A stretch of 64,000 bases of DNA from CAJLIR01 sp964408085 (GTDB taxonomy: Bacteria; Bacillota_I; Bacilli_A; RF39; UBA660), in NCBI GenBank assembly GCA_964408085.1, contig CAYOYB010000003.1, positions 93,246 through 157,245 of the forward strand, given 5' to 3'. The notes under the pieces were generated by a model. It ran no database searches. It was not told where the DNA came from and saw only the letters and a list, made by a program, of their open reading frames with translations. A program made the position numbers and the translations under genes. Shown piece by piece: positions 1-9,658 of the stretch (the first letter of the stretch is position 1; each line of letters opens with the position of its first letter).

Positions 1-33
1 AAAACATATTGATTGTAAAAAAAAAAACAAATA

Positions 34-1350
34 CTAATTCATATTTGTATTTTTGCTATAAACCTTTTGTTGTTCATTAGACTTCGCTATATAATTATCT
101 AAATCACCACTTGTTAATATATTATATTTAATACCTTCTACTTGTTCTCCCCAATCACTTCCATCTTGACAATAAGTTTTCTGCATATTTTTTTCAAAAG
201 AAAGATTGTAATCATAATCATGCATATTATAAGTTTTATTAATTAGCTTTAGAGCATTTCTAACAAAAGCTTCTGCACCAATTTCAAATGTTTTAAATAT
301 TAAAAAACCATTCCTGTCTCTGACACCACCTGGATTATTGTCTTCAACGCATCGTCGTGAATTTCCATGATCTGCTTCTAATCTATGAATCGCCAATATT
401 ATAGCTAATTGTTGTTCATCTTCTATTTTATAAATATTTTTAGCTATATTTATTATGCATTGTTCTTTTTCTTCACTACTCATATCACTAACAATTGGCG
501 TTTTATCTATTGAATTATCTGAATAAAATCCATTCTTAACTATCATTAGAAATGTTTTTTCTGGATTATCATTATTAACAACATTACTATAATTACTATT
601 ATAAAGATTAAATACAGTTTCAGTATCCATATAATACATATCAGCGTACTCTTCTATCATTGGAGTTTGCTCTAAAATTTCTTGATTGTATTCTTCTAAT
701 GAGTAATTATCATTTATTTTATGTGTAGAAATATCTTTGTTTTGTAAATCATTTAGTGTTGATATTTTATATTGAATTTCAATAGATTCATTTTCTAATT
801 TATGAATATCAATTGGTTCTTCAGTAGAAATTATGCTAGCAGTTGTCTCTATTATATCTTCACTAACTGTATCTGACTTAATTATATCTTCTTTATCTTC
901 TATATTATGTGCAACTCCATTAACAATTCCTAAAGATAAAGTACTGGCTAAAATCATATTCATAACTCTATTATCAATGATTTTATATGGTAAATTTTTA
1001 GCTAAAGCAATATTTTTAGCAACTTTTTGGCATATGATTCTCATAGTTAAAGTTTGATCTAACAGCTTTAATTCTGGATAATCTTTAAGTGAAGAATATT
1101 CATTTATATAAACCGCAATATTTTCATCAACCTTAAACTTTACGATATCTTTTTTATCATCTTTTAGAATATCATGAATATTTTGTTTTAATAAATCTTT
1201 CACCTTTTTATCAACATAATAATTACCACGATATTTATCTTTAGATTGGTGTTGCCATTTATTATTTCTATATTTCTGAACAACTAAATAGGCTTCACCT
1301 AATTCTTGTCCTATTAAAATACGTTTATTAGGCATCATTATATTTTCCAT
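34..1350 (-). CDS. Membrane-anchored lysozyme/glucosaminidase-like protein
   Basis: This 438-aa protein has no N-terminal signal. A single hydrophobic segment lies at about residues 127-147, so roughly 125 residues would be cytoplasmic and the C-terminal two thirds extracellular. The C-terminal part (about 290-420) resembles the lysozyme-like fold of glucosaminidases and transglycosylases: a helix containing E325 and D327 (IHRLEADHGNS), then NNPGG (338-342), then a GAEAFVRNA helix. E325 is a candidate catalytic residue. A linker rich in acidic and polar residues joins the two parts. The start is supported by AAAGGAGG before the ATG. The likely role is peptidoglycan cleavage at the cell surface. 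The lysozyme-like call is moderate; the topology is inferred. Confidence 0.6.
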   Translation of the reverse strand: MENIMMPNKRILIGQELGEAYLVVQKYRNNKWQHQSKDKYRGNYYVDKKVKDLLKQNIHDILKDDKKDIVKFKVDENIAVYINEYSSLKDYPELKLLDQTLTMRIICQKVAKNIALAKNLPYKIIDNRVMNMILASTLSLGIVNGVAHNIEDKEDIIKSDTVSEDIIETTASIISTEEPIDIHKLENESIEIQYKISTLNDLQNKDISTHKINDNYSLEEYNQEILEQTPMIEEYADMYYMDTETVFNLYNSNYSNVVNNDNPEKTFLMIVKNGFYSDNSIDKTPIVSDMSSEEKEQCIINIAKNIYKIEDEQQLAIILAIHRLEADHGNSRRCVEDNNPGGVRDRNGFLIFKTFEIGAEAFVRNALKLINKTYNMHDYDYNLSFEKNMQKTYCQDGSDWGEQVEGIKYNILTSGDLDNYIAKSNEQQKVYSKNTNMN

Positions 1351-1460
1351 TTTTACTTCCTCCTTTCCTTATAAATTTTTATCGCACTTTTCCATATTAA
1401 TATGAAATTACTCATAAGTCAAGGAATTTTTACATTTTTTTTCAAAATTTACGCGAATAA

Positions 1461-1655
1461 CTATTTTTCCAACATTAATGGATATTTTCTTCTTACTTTA
1501 ACTAACATAATACCTGTTAAATATGTAAGTGTTAATAAAAAGTACTCTAAAAACTGGTTTCTTGTCAAAAGCGACACAGCAGAAGCGAAACATCCTAATC
1601 CAACTCCTATTGAATATAAAACCATTAAAACTACCTTTTTTACATTAATTTTCAT
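1461..1655 (-). CDS. Small two-helix membrane protein
   Basis: A 64-aa protein with two hydrophobic segments (about residues 9-29 and 36-53) and a basic C-terminus. A strong ribosome binding site (AAGGGGG, 8 nt before the ATG) makes this strand the coding one rather than the overlapping plus-strand frame. I do not recognise the family. It lies between the lysozyme-like gene and gltX, all on the same strand, with its own leader. Confidence 0.6.
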   Translation of the reverse strand: MKINVKKVVLMVLYSIGVGLGCFASAVSLLTRNQFLEYFLLTLTYLTGIMLVKVRRKYPLMLEK

Positions 1656-1770
1656 ATGAAATTCCCCCTTTTTCCAACGAAAATTACAATATAATACTAT
1701 ATAATATTAACTTTGTCAAGAAAAAATTATATTTTTTTGCGTTTTTTATGACACAAACGTTTTTATAAAA

Positions 1771-1803
1771 AAAATATCTAACGCAAAATTAGATATTTTT
1801 TTT
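1771..1803. terminator. Bidirectional hairpin terminator
   Basis: A perfect 10-bp stem (AAATATCTAA at 1772-1781 with TTAGATATTT at 1789-1798, 7-nt loop) is flanked by an A-run on the left and a T-run on the right. It could end transcription in either direction and may act as a second terminator for leftward gltX transcripts. Confidence 0.6.
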
Positions 1804-1951
1804 ATAAATTCTTATGAATACAGCTAATAATAAATAAGTTTATTTTTTTATATTTATTATAATATAAGGAAAATGCATTATATCAATATATTAAAAAATT
1901 TAAAAATTTACACTATTTTTGTGAATCAAAATATTTAAAAATACTATCTTC

Positions 1952-1984
1952 AAAAAAAGAACTATTATAAAATTATAATAGTTC
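1952..1984 (-). terminator. gltX intrinsic terminator
   Basis: An 11-bp perfect stem (1959-1969 with 1974-1984) is followed on the minus strand by seven T. The right arm overlaps the last codons of gltX, so the gene's stop codon lies inside the hairpin. Confidence 0.75.
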
Positions 1985-3622
1985 AAATCTTTTCTTAATA
2001 GTATCAAACCCTAATATTTTCATTATTTGATATAAATCTGGAGTTGTCGTTTTAGTTGTTAAAGCAACTCTTAAAACATTACTAATATCAGCAATATTAC
2101 CTTTATAATTATCTGGATTTAGCTTATATTCTTTCATATTAGAGGCATAACCTAATTTATCTGCTAATTCTTTCATCTTATTAAACCAAGTTTCATTATC
2201 ATCAGAAGAAGAATAGTATTCATTGATATAAGTATTTAAGATATTTTTAATTTCTTCTTTATCTGTTATTTTTTGAAATTCATAATTTTTATTCGCCTTA
2301 TCAAATAATTCATCATACATATACCATACTTGATTTTTTATATCAGAATAGCACGCATAATCTTTTCTTGGTTTTGCTTGTTCCCTTTCAATGTTAAATA
2401 TCTCTATTGATTTATCTTTATATTTTTCAAGTAAATTTTTAAATTCTAAATCAAATTCGCTAGACCAATTCAAAACCCTATCATAAATCTCACTAGCTTT
2501 TAAAGTAGATAAATAATTTTTAGAAATATTTAATAGTTTTTCTAAATCAAATAAAGCTCCACTTGTACTCATTTTTTTGAATTCCATTTTAAATTCATCA
2601 ATTGATTTATCTTTATTGTTATCAAGCCATTCCTCAAAATTAGAATTAGCTACAGTCGTCAAATAAAGAATAACAGCTTCATTTGGAATACCTTGTTCAT
2701 GATAATATGTTACTGATGCTTCAGGATCTTTTCTTTTGGATAGTTTTCTTTTAATACCTTCATCATCTTTTAAAAGAGGAGCTATATGGGCATATTTTGG
2801 AACTTTAAAATTAAACATTCTAAATAGTTGTGTATGAATTGGTACACTTGATAACCATTCGTCCCCTCTAATAACATGGGTAGTACGCATTAAGTGGTCA
2901 TCAACTAAATGCGCAAAATGATAAGTAGGTAAGCCATCAGCTTTGATAATTACAATATCTAAATCATTTTCTGGTAATTCCATTTTCCCCTTAATACAAT
3001 CATTAAAGGTAAATTTCTTTTCAAAATTACCAGGCGACTTTAATCTAATAATATATTTATCACCATTTTTTATGCGTGTTTCTATTTCATCAATACTTAA
3101 ATTTCGACATTTTGCATGTCTTCCATAATAACCAATACGACTTTTATATTTTTCTTGTAACTTTTTTCTAATTTCATCATCTTCTTCATTACAGAAACAT
3201 GGATAAGCCATATCATTTTCGATTAAGTATTTCGCAAATGTCCAATAGATTTCTTTTCTTTCAGATTGAATATATGGTGCATATATACCTGACGATGTAG
3301 TCTCAGATGTAGCGCCCTCATCAAATTTTATATCAAAATCATTTAGAGATTTTATAATTTTTGTTATACCATTTTCAACTATCCTTTTTTGATCAGTATC
3401 TTCAATTCTAAGATAAAAGATTCCATTAGTTTGATTTGCTAACTTTCTAGAAATAACAGCTTGATACAAATTTCCAATATGAGGTAACCCAGTTGGACTT
3501 GGTGCATAGCGCGTTACAATTGCGCCCTCACTTAAATTCCTTTCAGGATACATTTTTTCATAATCTTCAATTGTTTTATTAATACCTGGTAAAAGTAAAT
3601 CAGCTAATTCTTTTCTATCCAT
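1973..3622 (-). CDS. gltX: Glutamyl-tRNA synthetase
   Basis: A class I aminoacyl-tRNA synthetase of 549 aa that charges tRNA with glutamate in the cytoplasm. The HIGH-type signature reads PSPTGLPHIG (41-50) and the KMSKS-type signature is KLSKR (293-297). The catalytic domain fills the first half; a long helical anticodon-binding region follows. The start is the ATG at 3622, preceded by AAAGAGGTG; a GTG nine bases upstream lies within that ribosome binding site and is less likely. It is longer than the roughly 480-aa Bacillus enzyme and resembles the roughly 550-aa form found in some Clostridia and gut Bacilli. Whether it is discriminating cannot be read from sequence. Confidence 0.93.
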   Translation of the reverse strand: MDRKELADLLLPGINKTIEDYEKMYPERNLSEGAIVTRYAPSPTGLPHIGNLYQAVISRKLANQTNGIFYLRIEDTDQKRIVENGITKIIKSLNDFDIKFDEGATSETTSSGIYAPYIQSERKEIYWTFAKYLIENDMAYPCFCNEEDDEIRKKLQEKYKSRIGYYGRHAKCRNLSIDEIETRIKNGDKYIIRLKSPGNFEKKFTFNDCIKGKMELPENDLDIVIIKADGLPTYHFAHLVDDHLMRTTHVIRGDEWLSSVPIHTQLFRMFNFKVPKYAHIAPLLKDDEGIKRKLSKRKDPEASVTYYHEQGIPNEAVILYLTTVANSNFEEWLDNNKDKSIDEFKMEFKKMSTSGALFDLEKLLNISKNYLSTLKASEIYDRVLNWSSEFDLEFKNLLEKYKDKSIEIFNIEREQAKPRKDYACYSDIKNQVWYMYDELFDKANKNYEFQKITDKEEIKNILNTYINEYYSSSDDNETWFNKMKELADKLGYASNMKEYKLNPDNYKGNIADISNVLRVALTTKTTTPDLYQIMKILGFDTIKKRFELL

Positions 3623-3775
3623 TTTTAACACCTCTTTAATAATTATACACTAAAATGAGAGAAAATAAAGATAAAAGCAATTTTATTTATCAATTTTAAG
3701 ATAATATTTAACAAAAAAATAAAGTCACCAATAATAAAAATAACACATATAATATATTAATAATAAATTTTGAGA

Positions 3776-3804
3776 TTGACAATAAAACATAATAATGTTA
3801 AAAT
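3776..3804 (+). promoter_or_regulatory. Promoter of the T-box/alanine aminotransferase unit
   Basis: TTGACA (3776-3781), a 17-nt spacer, and TAAAAT (3799-3804) with an extended TG at 3796-3797. This is a near-consensus vegetative promoter, placing the transcription start near 3811, just before the T-box stem I. Confidence 0.75.
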
Positions 3805-3810
3805 GTCATA

Positions 3811-4087
3811 AATAAAAGCAATGAAGATGAGAAGTACATATTTACCCAATATTGTAGAGAAAAGATGGTTGGTGAAAATCTTATGGAGGGGATATGGAAG
3901 CAGTATCTGAGCTATGGGAAGAAAAAGAATTATGTTCTTTAGTAAAGTCCATCGGAGTTCAACCGTTATCTAGAAAACAGTATGTTGGTACTGATTGAGT
4001 GCAAGTTTTTTTAGCTTGAAATTAGGTGGTAACACGGATATTTGCTATTCGCCCTAAACTATTTATATAGTTTGGGGTTTTTTTATT
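3811..4087 (+). promoter_or_regulatory. T-box leader, probable alanine specifier (GCA)
   Basis: A tRNA-sensing leader. The T-box sequence AGGTGGTAACACGG is at 4024-4037; its TGGT would pair with the ACCA end of an uncharged tRNA. The terminator CCCTAAACTA...TAGTTTGGGG followed by seven T is at 4052-4084. In stem I, AGTA and CATAT (about 3831-3840) face ATATG followed by GAA (3897-3899), the usual loop-E geometry; the next codon, GCA at 3900-3902, is the specifier. GCA is Ala, matching the AlaA-type aminotransferase downstream. The distal loop GGTTGGTGAAAATC is also present. The specifier assignment is by eye. Confidence 0.85.
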
Positions 4088-4114
4088 ACTTTTATTAGAT
4101 TTGGAGGGATAGAG

Positions 4115-5329
4115 ATGAAAAAATTTAACAAATCACATAAATTGGATAATGTGAACTATGAAATAAGAGGTATGGTGATGGAACAAGCAGAAAAAATGGA
4201 AAACGAAGGGCTTGAGATTTTAAAGTTGAATATAGGTAATCCTGCTGTTTTTAATTTTAGTGCACCTGATTCAGTATTAGATTATATGAAAGAAAATATA
4301 AATAATTCACAAGGATACTCTAATTCAAAAGGATTAAAACAAGCTAGAGAATCGATATTAGAATATTATAAACAAAAAGGTATAACTAACTTAGATATTA
4401 ATAGTATTTATACTGGAAATGGTGTAAGTGAATTAATTTTGATGTCTATGCAAGCACTATTAAATAAAGGCGATGAAATATTAGTTCCTATGCCTGATTA
4501 TCCACTGTGGACAGCTGCTGTAAATTTAGCTGGAGGAACGTCTATACATTATTTATGCGATGAAAATAATGAATGGTATCCTGATATTAAAGATATTGAA
4601 AGTAAAATTACTAATAATACTAAAGGAATTGTTATTATAAATCCTAATAACCCAACTGGGTCTTTGTATCCAAAAGAAATACTAGAACAAATTGTTAATT
4701 TAGCGCGAAAAAATGAAATTATAATTTTTTCTGATGAAATTTATGATAGATTAATATATGATGATTTAGAGCATACCTCAATTGCAGCATTATCTAGCGA
4801 TGTAGTTACAGTTACTTTTAGTGGCTTATCAAAATCACATATGTTAGCTGGTTTTAGAATTGGGTGGATGTGTATAACAGGTAATAAAAATAATATAACT
4901 GGCTATATTGATGGATTAAATCTTTTATCATCAATGAGACTTTGTTCTAATGTACCAGCTCAATATACTGTAAAAAACGCTATAAAGGATATAACTAGTA
5001 CTAAATCATTATTAATTAAAGGTGGAAGACTATATGAGCAAAGAGAATATCTATATAATGCTTTAAATCAGATTCCTGGAATAAGCGCTATAAAACCAAA
5101 AGCAGGATTTTATATTTTTGTTAAAATTAATACCAATATGTATAATATAACTGATGATGAAAAATTTGTTTTAGATTTCTTAAAGAGTGCACATATTCTT
5201 TTAATGCATGGAACAGGATTTAATTGGAAAGAAAATAATTATTTTAGAATTGTTTATTTAGCAGAAAAAGAAAAATTAGAATATACTATTCAGTGTTTAA
5301 AAGAGTTTCTTAAATCTTATAGGCAATAA
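4115..5329 (+). CDS. alaA: Alanine aminotransferase (AlaA/YfbQ-type)
   Basis: A 404-aa pyridoxal-phosphate aminotransferase, fold type I. It resembles E. coli AlaA throughout: LKLNIGNPA near 37-45, GYSNSKGL at 67-74, DYPLWTAAV at 128-136, NPNNPTG at 176-182, and the PLP-binding lysine K240 in SGLSK. The expected reaction is glutamate plus pyruvate to alanine plus 2-oxoglutarate. The upstream T-box reading GCA fits induction when tRNA-Ala is uncharged. The ribosome binding site GGAGGG precedes the ATG. It is a single-gene transcription unit with a terminator at its 3' side. Confidence 0.9.
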   Translation: MKKFNKSHKLDNVNYEIRGMVMEQAEKMENEGLEILKLNIGNPAVFNFSAPDSVLDYMKENINNSQGYSNSKGLKQARESILEYYKQKGITNLDINSIYTGNGVSELILMSMQALLNKGDEILVPMPDYPLWTAAVNLAGGTSIHYLCDENNEWYPDIKDIESKITNNTKGIVIINPNNPTGSLYPKEILEQIVNLARKNEIIIFSDEIYDRLIYDDLEHTSIAALSSDVVTVTFSGLSKSHMLAGFRIGWMCITGNKNNITGYIDGLNLLSSMRLCSNVPAQYTVKNAIKDITSTKSLLIKGGRLYEQREYLYNALNQIPGISAIKPKAGFYIFVKINTNMYNITDDEKFVLDFLKSAHILLMHGTGFNWKENNYFRIVYLAEKEKLEYTIQCLKEFLKSYRQ

Positions 5330-5398
5330 TAAATTTTATCTAAAAGAAATATAATTATTTTAATTTATATAAGTAAGCGATTTAATATATATGTAAAA

Positions 5399-5420
5399 AA
5401 ATAGTATTACTACTATTTTT
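5399..5420. terminator. Bidirectional terminator between convergent genes
   Basis: AAATAGTA, TTAC loop, TACTATTT, with A-run and T-run flanks. It lies between alaA (plus) and the ABC permease (minus), whose stop codon falls in the right arm. Confidence 0.65.
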
Positions 5421-6600
5421 TTAGTTTCAATTTAGTTACAATATTAGTCAAAATAACAAATATAATAATGAATACTATTAATACTAACATATTTGTTATA
5501 ATTGGTTCAAGTGAAGTAGAATTAAATACTTCTATCCCTTTTAACAATTCATTGGTTTTTATATACCAATATGATGGTAAAATGTGAGCAATTTTTAAAA
5601 CAAAGTCTGGTAACCATTCCATAGGTACAAAAGCACCACATAAGAAACTTGAACCTAAAGCTACAACATTAACAATACCATTTATTGCGTTCTTATTATT
5701 AATTAAATTAGAAATTAAGAAAGCAATTGTAACAGAACAAATTGTAAAAATAAATGAATTGATTAAATAGATAATTAAATAATTAGTTGGAACACTACCT
5801 ACTAAAATAAATCCCAAAACTATGTATATTATCCATAAGATAATCGCAAATAAACAGTTTGATAACAGTAGTTTTAAGTTAAATGACTTATAATTCATAC
5901 TACTAATAATAGTTCTTTTATTAATTTCCTTATTTTTAAAACTTGATAATATTAAACAAATAACATAAACACAACCAGCTAAAACACTATAACTTAAAAA
6001 GTTGTAATAAAAAGTTACTTTTGATAAAGCATTAGTATCTACCTTAGATGTTAGTTCAGTACTAACCTCTAATAAAAGCGTTTCATGTATATGTTCGATA
6101 ATTTCATTTTCATCTTCATAAGTTTTAGAATAAATATCAGCTAGGTGTAAATACTTATTAACTAGCATATCAGCAATACTTGCTTGATAATCACCAGTTG
6201 TTTTTATTTCTATAATTGTTCGATCAGAACTTGATATATTCTTTTTAAATTGCTCCTCTTGATTAGGACTATTACTTAAAATATTTTCACGAAAATTTGG
6301 TTTAATATAAACAATATAATTGACATCACGATAGAATAAAGCATCATTAATACTTTCTTCGTCATTTTTTATATCTTTTATATTAGTGTGTTCAGTTAGA
6401 TATTCAATAAAATCATTAGTAATACCTTTATTTTCATCTTCATTAATAATTAAAATATCTGGCTTACTAGCAGTAAAATTTACATTACTGTCACTAGTTT
6501 GGAAATTTAAACCTCCAAAAGCAACTAACATAACTGTATAAATAATAACAGTTACTTTATATCTATTTAGTACTTGCAAAAATGTTTTAAATACTGTCAT
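5413..6600 (-). CDS. ABC-2 type exporter permease, subunit 2
   Basis: A 395-aa membrane protein with one N-terminal transmembrane helix, a large extracytoplasmic loop (about residues 40-195) and a cluster of about five helices in the C-terminal half, the layout of ABC-2 (NatB/YhaP-like) permeases. It is the last gene of a three-gene exporter operon and overlaps the previous permease by 14 nt, which suggests translational coupling. GGAGG precedes the ATG. The substrate cannot be deduced; drugs, ions or peptides are all possible for this family. Confidence 0.8.
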   Translation of the reverse strand: MTVFKTFLQVLNRYKVTVIIYTVMLVAFGGLNFQTSDSNVNFTASKPDILIINEDENKGITNDFIEYLTEHTNIKDIKNDEESINDALFYRDVNYIVYIKPNFRENILSNSPNQEEQFKKNISSSDRTIIEIKTTGDYQASIADMLVNKYLHLADIYSKTYEDENEIIEHIHETLLLEVSTELTSKVDTNALSKVTFYYNFLSYSVLAGCVYVICLILSSFKNKEINKRTIISSMNYKSFNLKLLLSNCLFAIILWIIYIVLGFILVGSVPTNYLIIYLINSFIFTICSVTIAFLISNLINNKNAINGIVNVVALGSSFLCGAFVPMEWLPDFVLKIAHILPSYWYIKTNELLKGIEVFNSTSLEPIITNMLVLIVFIIIFVILTNIVTKLKLKK

Positions 6601-7765
6601 ATTTTTGCCTCCTTAGTGCTAATGCTGATAAAACAATCATAATAAGGCTAAATATTAATAAACTTATGACATTAAAATAAAACCTATTATAAGTATTATA
6701 ATAATATAATGAGTAAAGCCCATCAGTTATCATATTAACAGGGTTTAATTTATTAACGATAGGAGCATTTGTATCAATTATATACTTCATCGTTATTCCC
6801 ATCATTCCTGATAAGAAACTGCCTAACATTGTGAAAGCTATAATAATTCCTGTTTTTAAGTTTTCATTAGCTTTAAAAATAGTACCAACAGCTAGACCTA
6901 ATGATAATCCTGCTAAAGAACCAACTACTGATAATAAAATAATTAATGGAAGGTTGTTACCATAATCAACTTTTAATACAAAAATTGTATAGATAAATAA
7001 AATAAATAGCCCAATTATTTGAACAATGAAACTAGATAATAAACTAGAGAAAATTATTTTAATTTTATTAGTAGGAGAAACAGCAATTCTTTTACCATTG
7101 CTACTCATATTAGCTAAATTTTGATTTATAGCTGTCATACCAATAATACCACCATATAAAGCTGTCATCGCAATCAAAGTATAAAATTCAATCATAGTAT
7201 AACTTAATTTTTTACTTGTAATATCACGAATTTCTAAAGAACTAGTGTCTAACATACTTGTCGCATCTTCGCGAATTTTCTGAATAAATTCTTCAATATT
7301 ACCATCAACTACTCCACTATTTAATTTTGCTTGAATTACATTAGTTAAAACATTCTCATTTTGAATAATTTCTTCAGTTACATATTTTAAAATAGTTTGA
7401 TTAGTTCCACTTGTTTTAACAATAATACTAGGAGTTTCTTCAATTAGTAAATAACCTGATATTTCATCATTTTCGAGCATTTTTTTTGCTTCATCTAAAT
7501 CAACATATTTAATATTAAATAACTGGTCAGATGATGTTTCATCACCAAGTGTTTTAAAAGATTCCTTTAAAGCAATATTACTATTAAATTGTTCATTCTC
7601 AACAATAGCTATATCAATAATATCTAGTTTCTCACTATTTTCAATATTAGAAAAAGCTAGATAGAAAAATGTTCCTAAAATAATTGGAAAAGCATAAGTC
7701 CAAAAAATCAACATTTTATTTTTAAATAATGTTTTTAAACTATATTTTAAATTATGTAAAAACAT
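6587..7765 (-). CDS. ABC-2 type exporter permease, subunit 1
   Basis: A 392-aa permease with the same layout as its downstream partner: an N-terminal helix (about 18-40), a long extracellular domain to about residue 190, then a C-terminal bundle of helices. Its start codon overlaps the stop of the ATPase gene in a TAATG junction. The two non-identical permeases probably form a heterodimer with the adjacent ATPase. Confidence 0.82.
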   Translation of the reverse strand: MFLHNLKYSLKTLFKNKMLIFWTYAFPIILGTFFYLAFSNIENSEKLDIIDIAIVENEQFNSNIALKESFKTLGDETSSDQLFNIKYVDLDEAKKMLENDEISGYLLIEETPSIIVKTSGTNQTILKYVTEEIIQNENVLTNVIQAKLNSGVVDGNIEEFIQKIREDATSMLDTSSLEIRDITSKKLSYTMIEFYTLIAMTALYGGIIGMTAINQNLANMSSNGKRIAVSPTNKIKIIFSSLLSSFIVQIIGLFILFIYTIFVLKVDYGNNLPLIILLSVVGSLAGLSLGLAVGTIFKANENLKTGIIIAFTMLGSFLSGMMGITMKYIIDTNAPIVNKLNPVNMITDGLYSLYYYNTYNRFYFNVISLLIFSLIMIVLSALALRRQKYDSI

Positions 7766-8703
7766 TAGTCACGCAATTCCTTTCCTGTAAGATATAAGAA
7801 AACATCATTTAAGGTTGGTCTTTCGGAATAAATTTTATCATAATGAACATCAACTTTTTTTAAATAGTCAATTAGAGAACTTAGATTATTTTTTCCTTTT
7901 TTATAAGTTATAAATAAAATTCCACTATTATATGTTGCTTCATCAACATTTTTAAATTGCTTTATTTCTTCTAATATTTTTTCATCTAAATCATCAATTT
8001 CAACTGTAACTTTTTCTTCAATTTTTGATAATTCTTTTAATTCATCATTAGTTCCACTAGCAATGATTTTTCCTTTATCGATAATTATTACTCTATCACA
8101 AAGAATTTCAACTTCCTCCATATAATGTGTTGTATAAATAATAGTCGCACCTTTATCACGAAGTTTTTTAATGCCATCTAAAATGTTATTACGACTTTGT
8201 GGGTCAACTGCAACAGTTGGTTCGTCTAAAAAAATTAATTTTGGTTTATGGGCAATTCCACAAGCAATATTTAATCTTCTGAGTAACCCACCTGATAATT
8301 GTTTAGGATAAAATTTCTTAAAATCTTCTAGTCCAACTAATTTTATTGCATCATCAATATATTTTCTTCTAGTTTCTTTATCTTTAATATATAGTCCACA
8401 AAAATAATCAATATTATCAATAACAGTAAGTTCTTCAAAAACAGCTACTTCTTGAAAAACAACTCCAATATCTTTTTTAATATCATAAGCATTAGGACTC
8501 ATTTCATGATCAAAAATAGTAATTTTGCCACTTTCAAAATTTAATAGTGATAAAATACAATTAATTGTTGTCGATTTTCCACTTCCATTAGGTCCAAGAA
8601 GACCTAGTATTTCACCTTTTTTAACATCAAATGATAAATCATCAACAGCTTTAAAATCTTTGTATTTTTTTGTTAAATTTTCTACACTTAAAATAGATTT
8701 CAT
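7765..8703 (-). CDS. ABC exporter ATP-binding protein
   Basis: A 312-aa ATPase of the ABC-2 drug-exporter type (NatA/DrrA-like). Walker A is GPNGSGKST (37-45), the signature is LSGGLLRRL, and Walker B with the catalytic Glu is LIFLDEPT. After the nucleotide-binding core comes the roughly 80-residue C-terminal extension typical of this group. It is the first gene of the operon with the two permeases; the ribosome binding site is GGAGTG. It powers export through the paired permeases. Confidence 0.9.
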   Translation of the reverse strand: MKSILSVENLTKKYKDFKAVDDLSFDVKKGEILGLLGPNGSGKSTTINCILSLLNFESGKITIFDHEMSPNAYDIKKDIGVVFQEVAVFEELTVIDNIDYFCGLYIKDKETRRKYIDDAIKLVGLEDFKKFYPKQLSGGLLRRLNIACGIAHKPKLIFLDEPTVAVDPQSRNNILDGIKKLRDKGATIIYTTHYMEEVEILCDRVIIIDKGKIIASGTNDELKELSKIEEKVTVEIDDLDEKILEEIKQFKNVDEATYNSGILFITYKKGKNNLSSLIDYLKKVDVHYDKIYSERPTLNDVFLYLTGKELRD

Positions 8704-8850
8704 TTATTCACTCCAATCAATTTAATTATAATATATATATTATTAAAACTAAAGTTTTATAATATTAATTTTAAAATTTTTTATTAGAACCAATGTTAAC
8801 TCAACCATCTAATAAAATTTCTAAAAAATCGTCTGTTTTTTATTTCCCTT

Positions 8851-9540
8851 TTAGACTCTACTTATAATAATAGATGTTTTACTTTTACCTAGGTAGTTAC
8901 CTGTTTCATCAAAATCATCAGCGTCATAAGTAAAGGCTTCTAAAGTGATATCAGATGCAACCTCACCTGCTTTATCGCCACCTGTTAGTTTTATAGATGT
9001 CAAAATAGTATTATCATTATATTCTTCCTCTGTTACATGACTGTACCAAGCTCCATCTTGAACATGTATATCATCATATAAGTAAAGTTGAATATAATTA
9101 AATACATCATCTGTATCTTTAGGAGACAAAATATATTTAGATATATTTTCATTATTTGTAGTCGTAAAACTTATTTTATAACCAATTTTATAAGCATCAA
9201 TATTATTATAATTTTGATAGTATTGATTCCAAAGAGCTTTCTGAGTATTAGTAGCCAGAGTTTCATCTTTTGTATAATAAATTTCTAATGAACATAAATC
9301 TTGACCTGTTATAAACGATGTTTGGTAAGTCGTTAATTTTTGTCTATTAGTATTTTTATCGTAATACATATAGAAACTAAGTTCGATAGGGTTAGTATCA
9401 ATATATTTATCTTCTTTTTTTTCTTCTTTTGGTTGTTCTATTTCTTTTTTATTAGGGGCTTCCTCATTTGTTTTTTCTAAATTTTTAGTACAACCTGTTA
9501 ATAAACTTAAAATTAATATCATTAAAAATATTTTTTTCAT
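8851..9540 (-). CDS. Lipoprotein of unknown function
   Basis: A 229-aa secreted lipoprotein. The signal peptide ends in the lipobox LLTGC at about residue 17, followed by a Lys/Glu-rich linker (about 20-45) and a soluble domain of about 180 residues with alternating beta-like segments. I chose the second ATG (9540) because GGGTG precedes it and it starts directly with MKK. I do not recognise the soluble domain. It is a single gene divergent from the deacetylase. Confidence 0.75.
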   Translation of the reverse strand: MKKIFLMILILSLLTGCTKNLEKTNEEAPNKKEIEQPKEEKKEDKYIDTNPIELSFYMYYDKNTNRQKLTTYQTSFITGQDLCSLEIYYTKDETLATNTQKALWNQYYQNYNNIDAYKIGYKISFTTTNNENISKYILSPKDTDDVFNYIQLYLYDDIHVQDGAWYSHVTEEEYNDNTILTSIKLTGGDKAGEVASDITLEAFTYDADDFDETGNYLGKSKTSIIISRV

Positions 9541-9658
9541 ATTTTCACCCATTTAATTTTAGCACATATTTAGACTTTTTACTATTAATTTTGAATTATT
9601 GACTATGATTTTTTTGTTTGTTATAATTGAATAAATTTGATATATAGGGAGGATATTT

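Noticed and set aside
1402..1659. 85-aa plus-strand frame
   Set aside because: It mirrors the minus-strand small membrane gene, which has the strong ribosome binding site; the plus frame has none.
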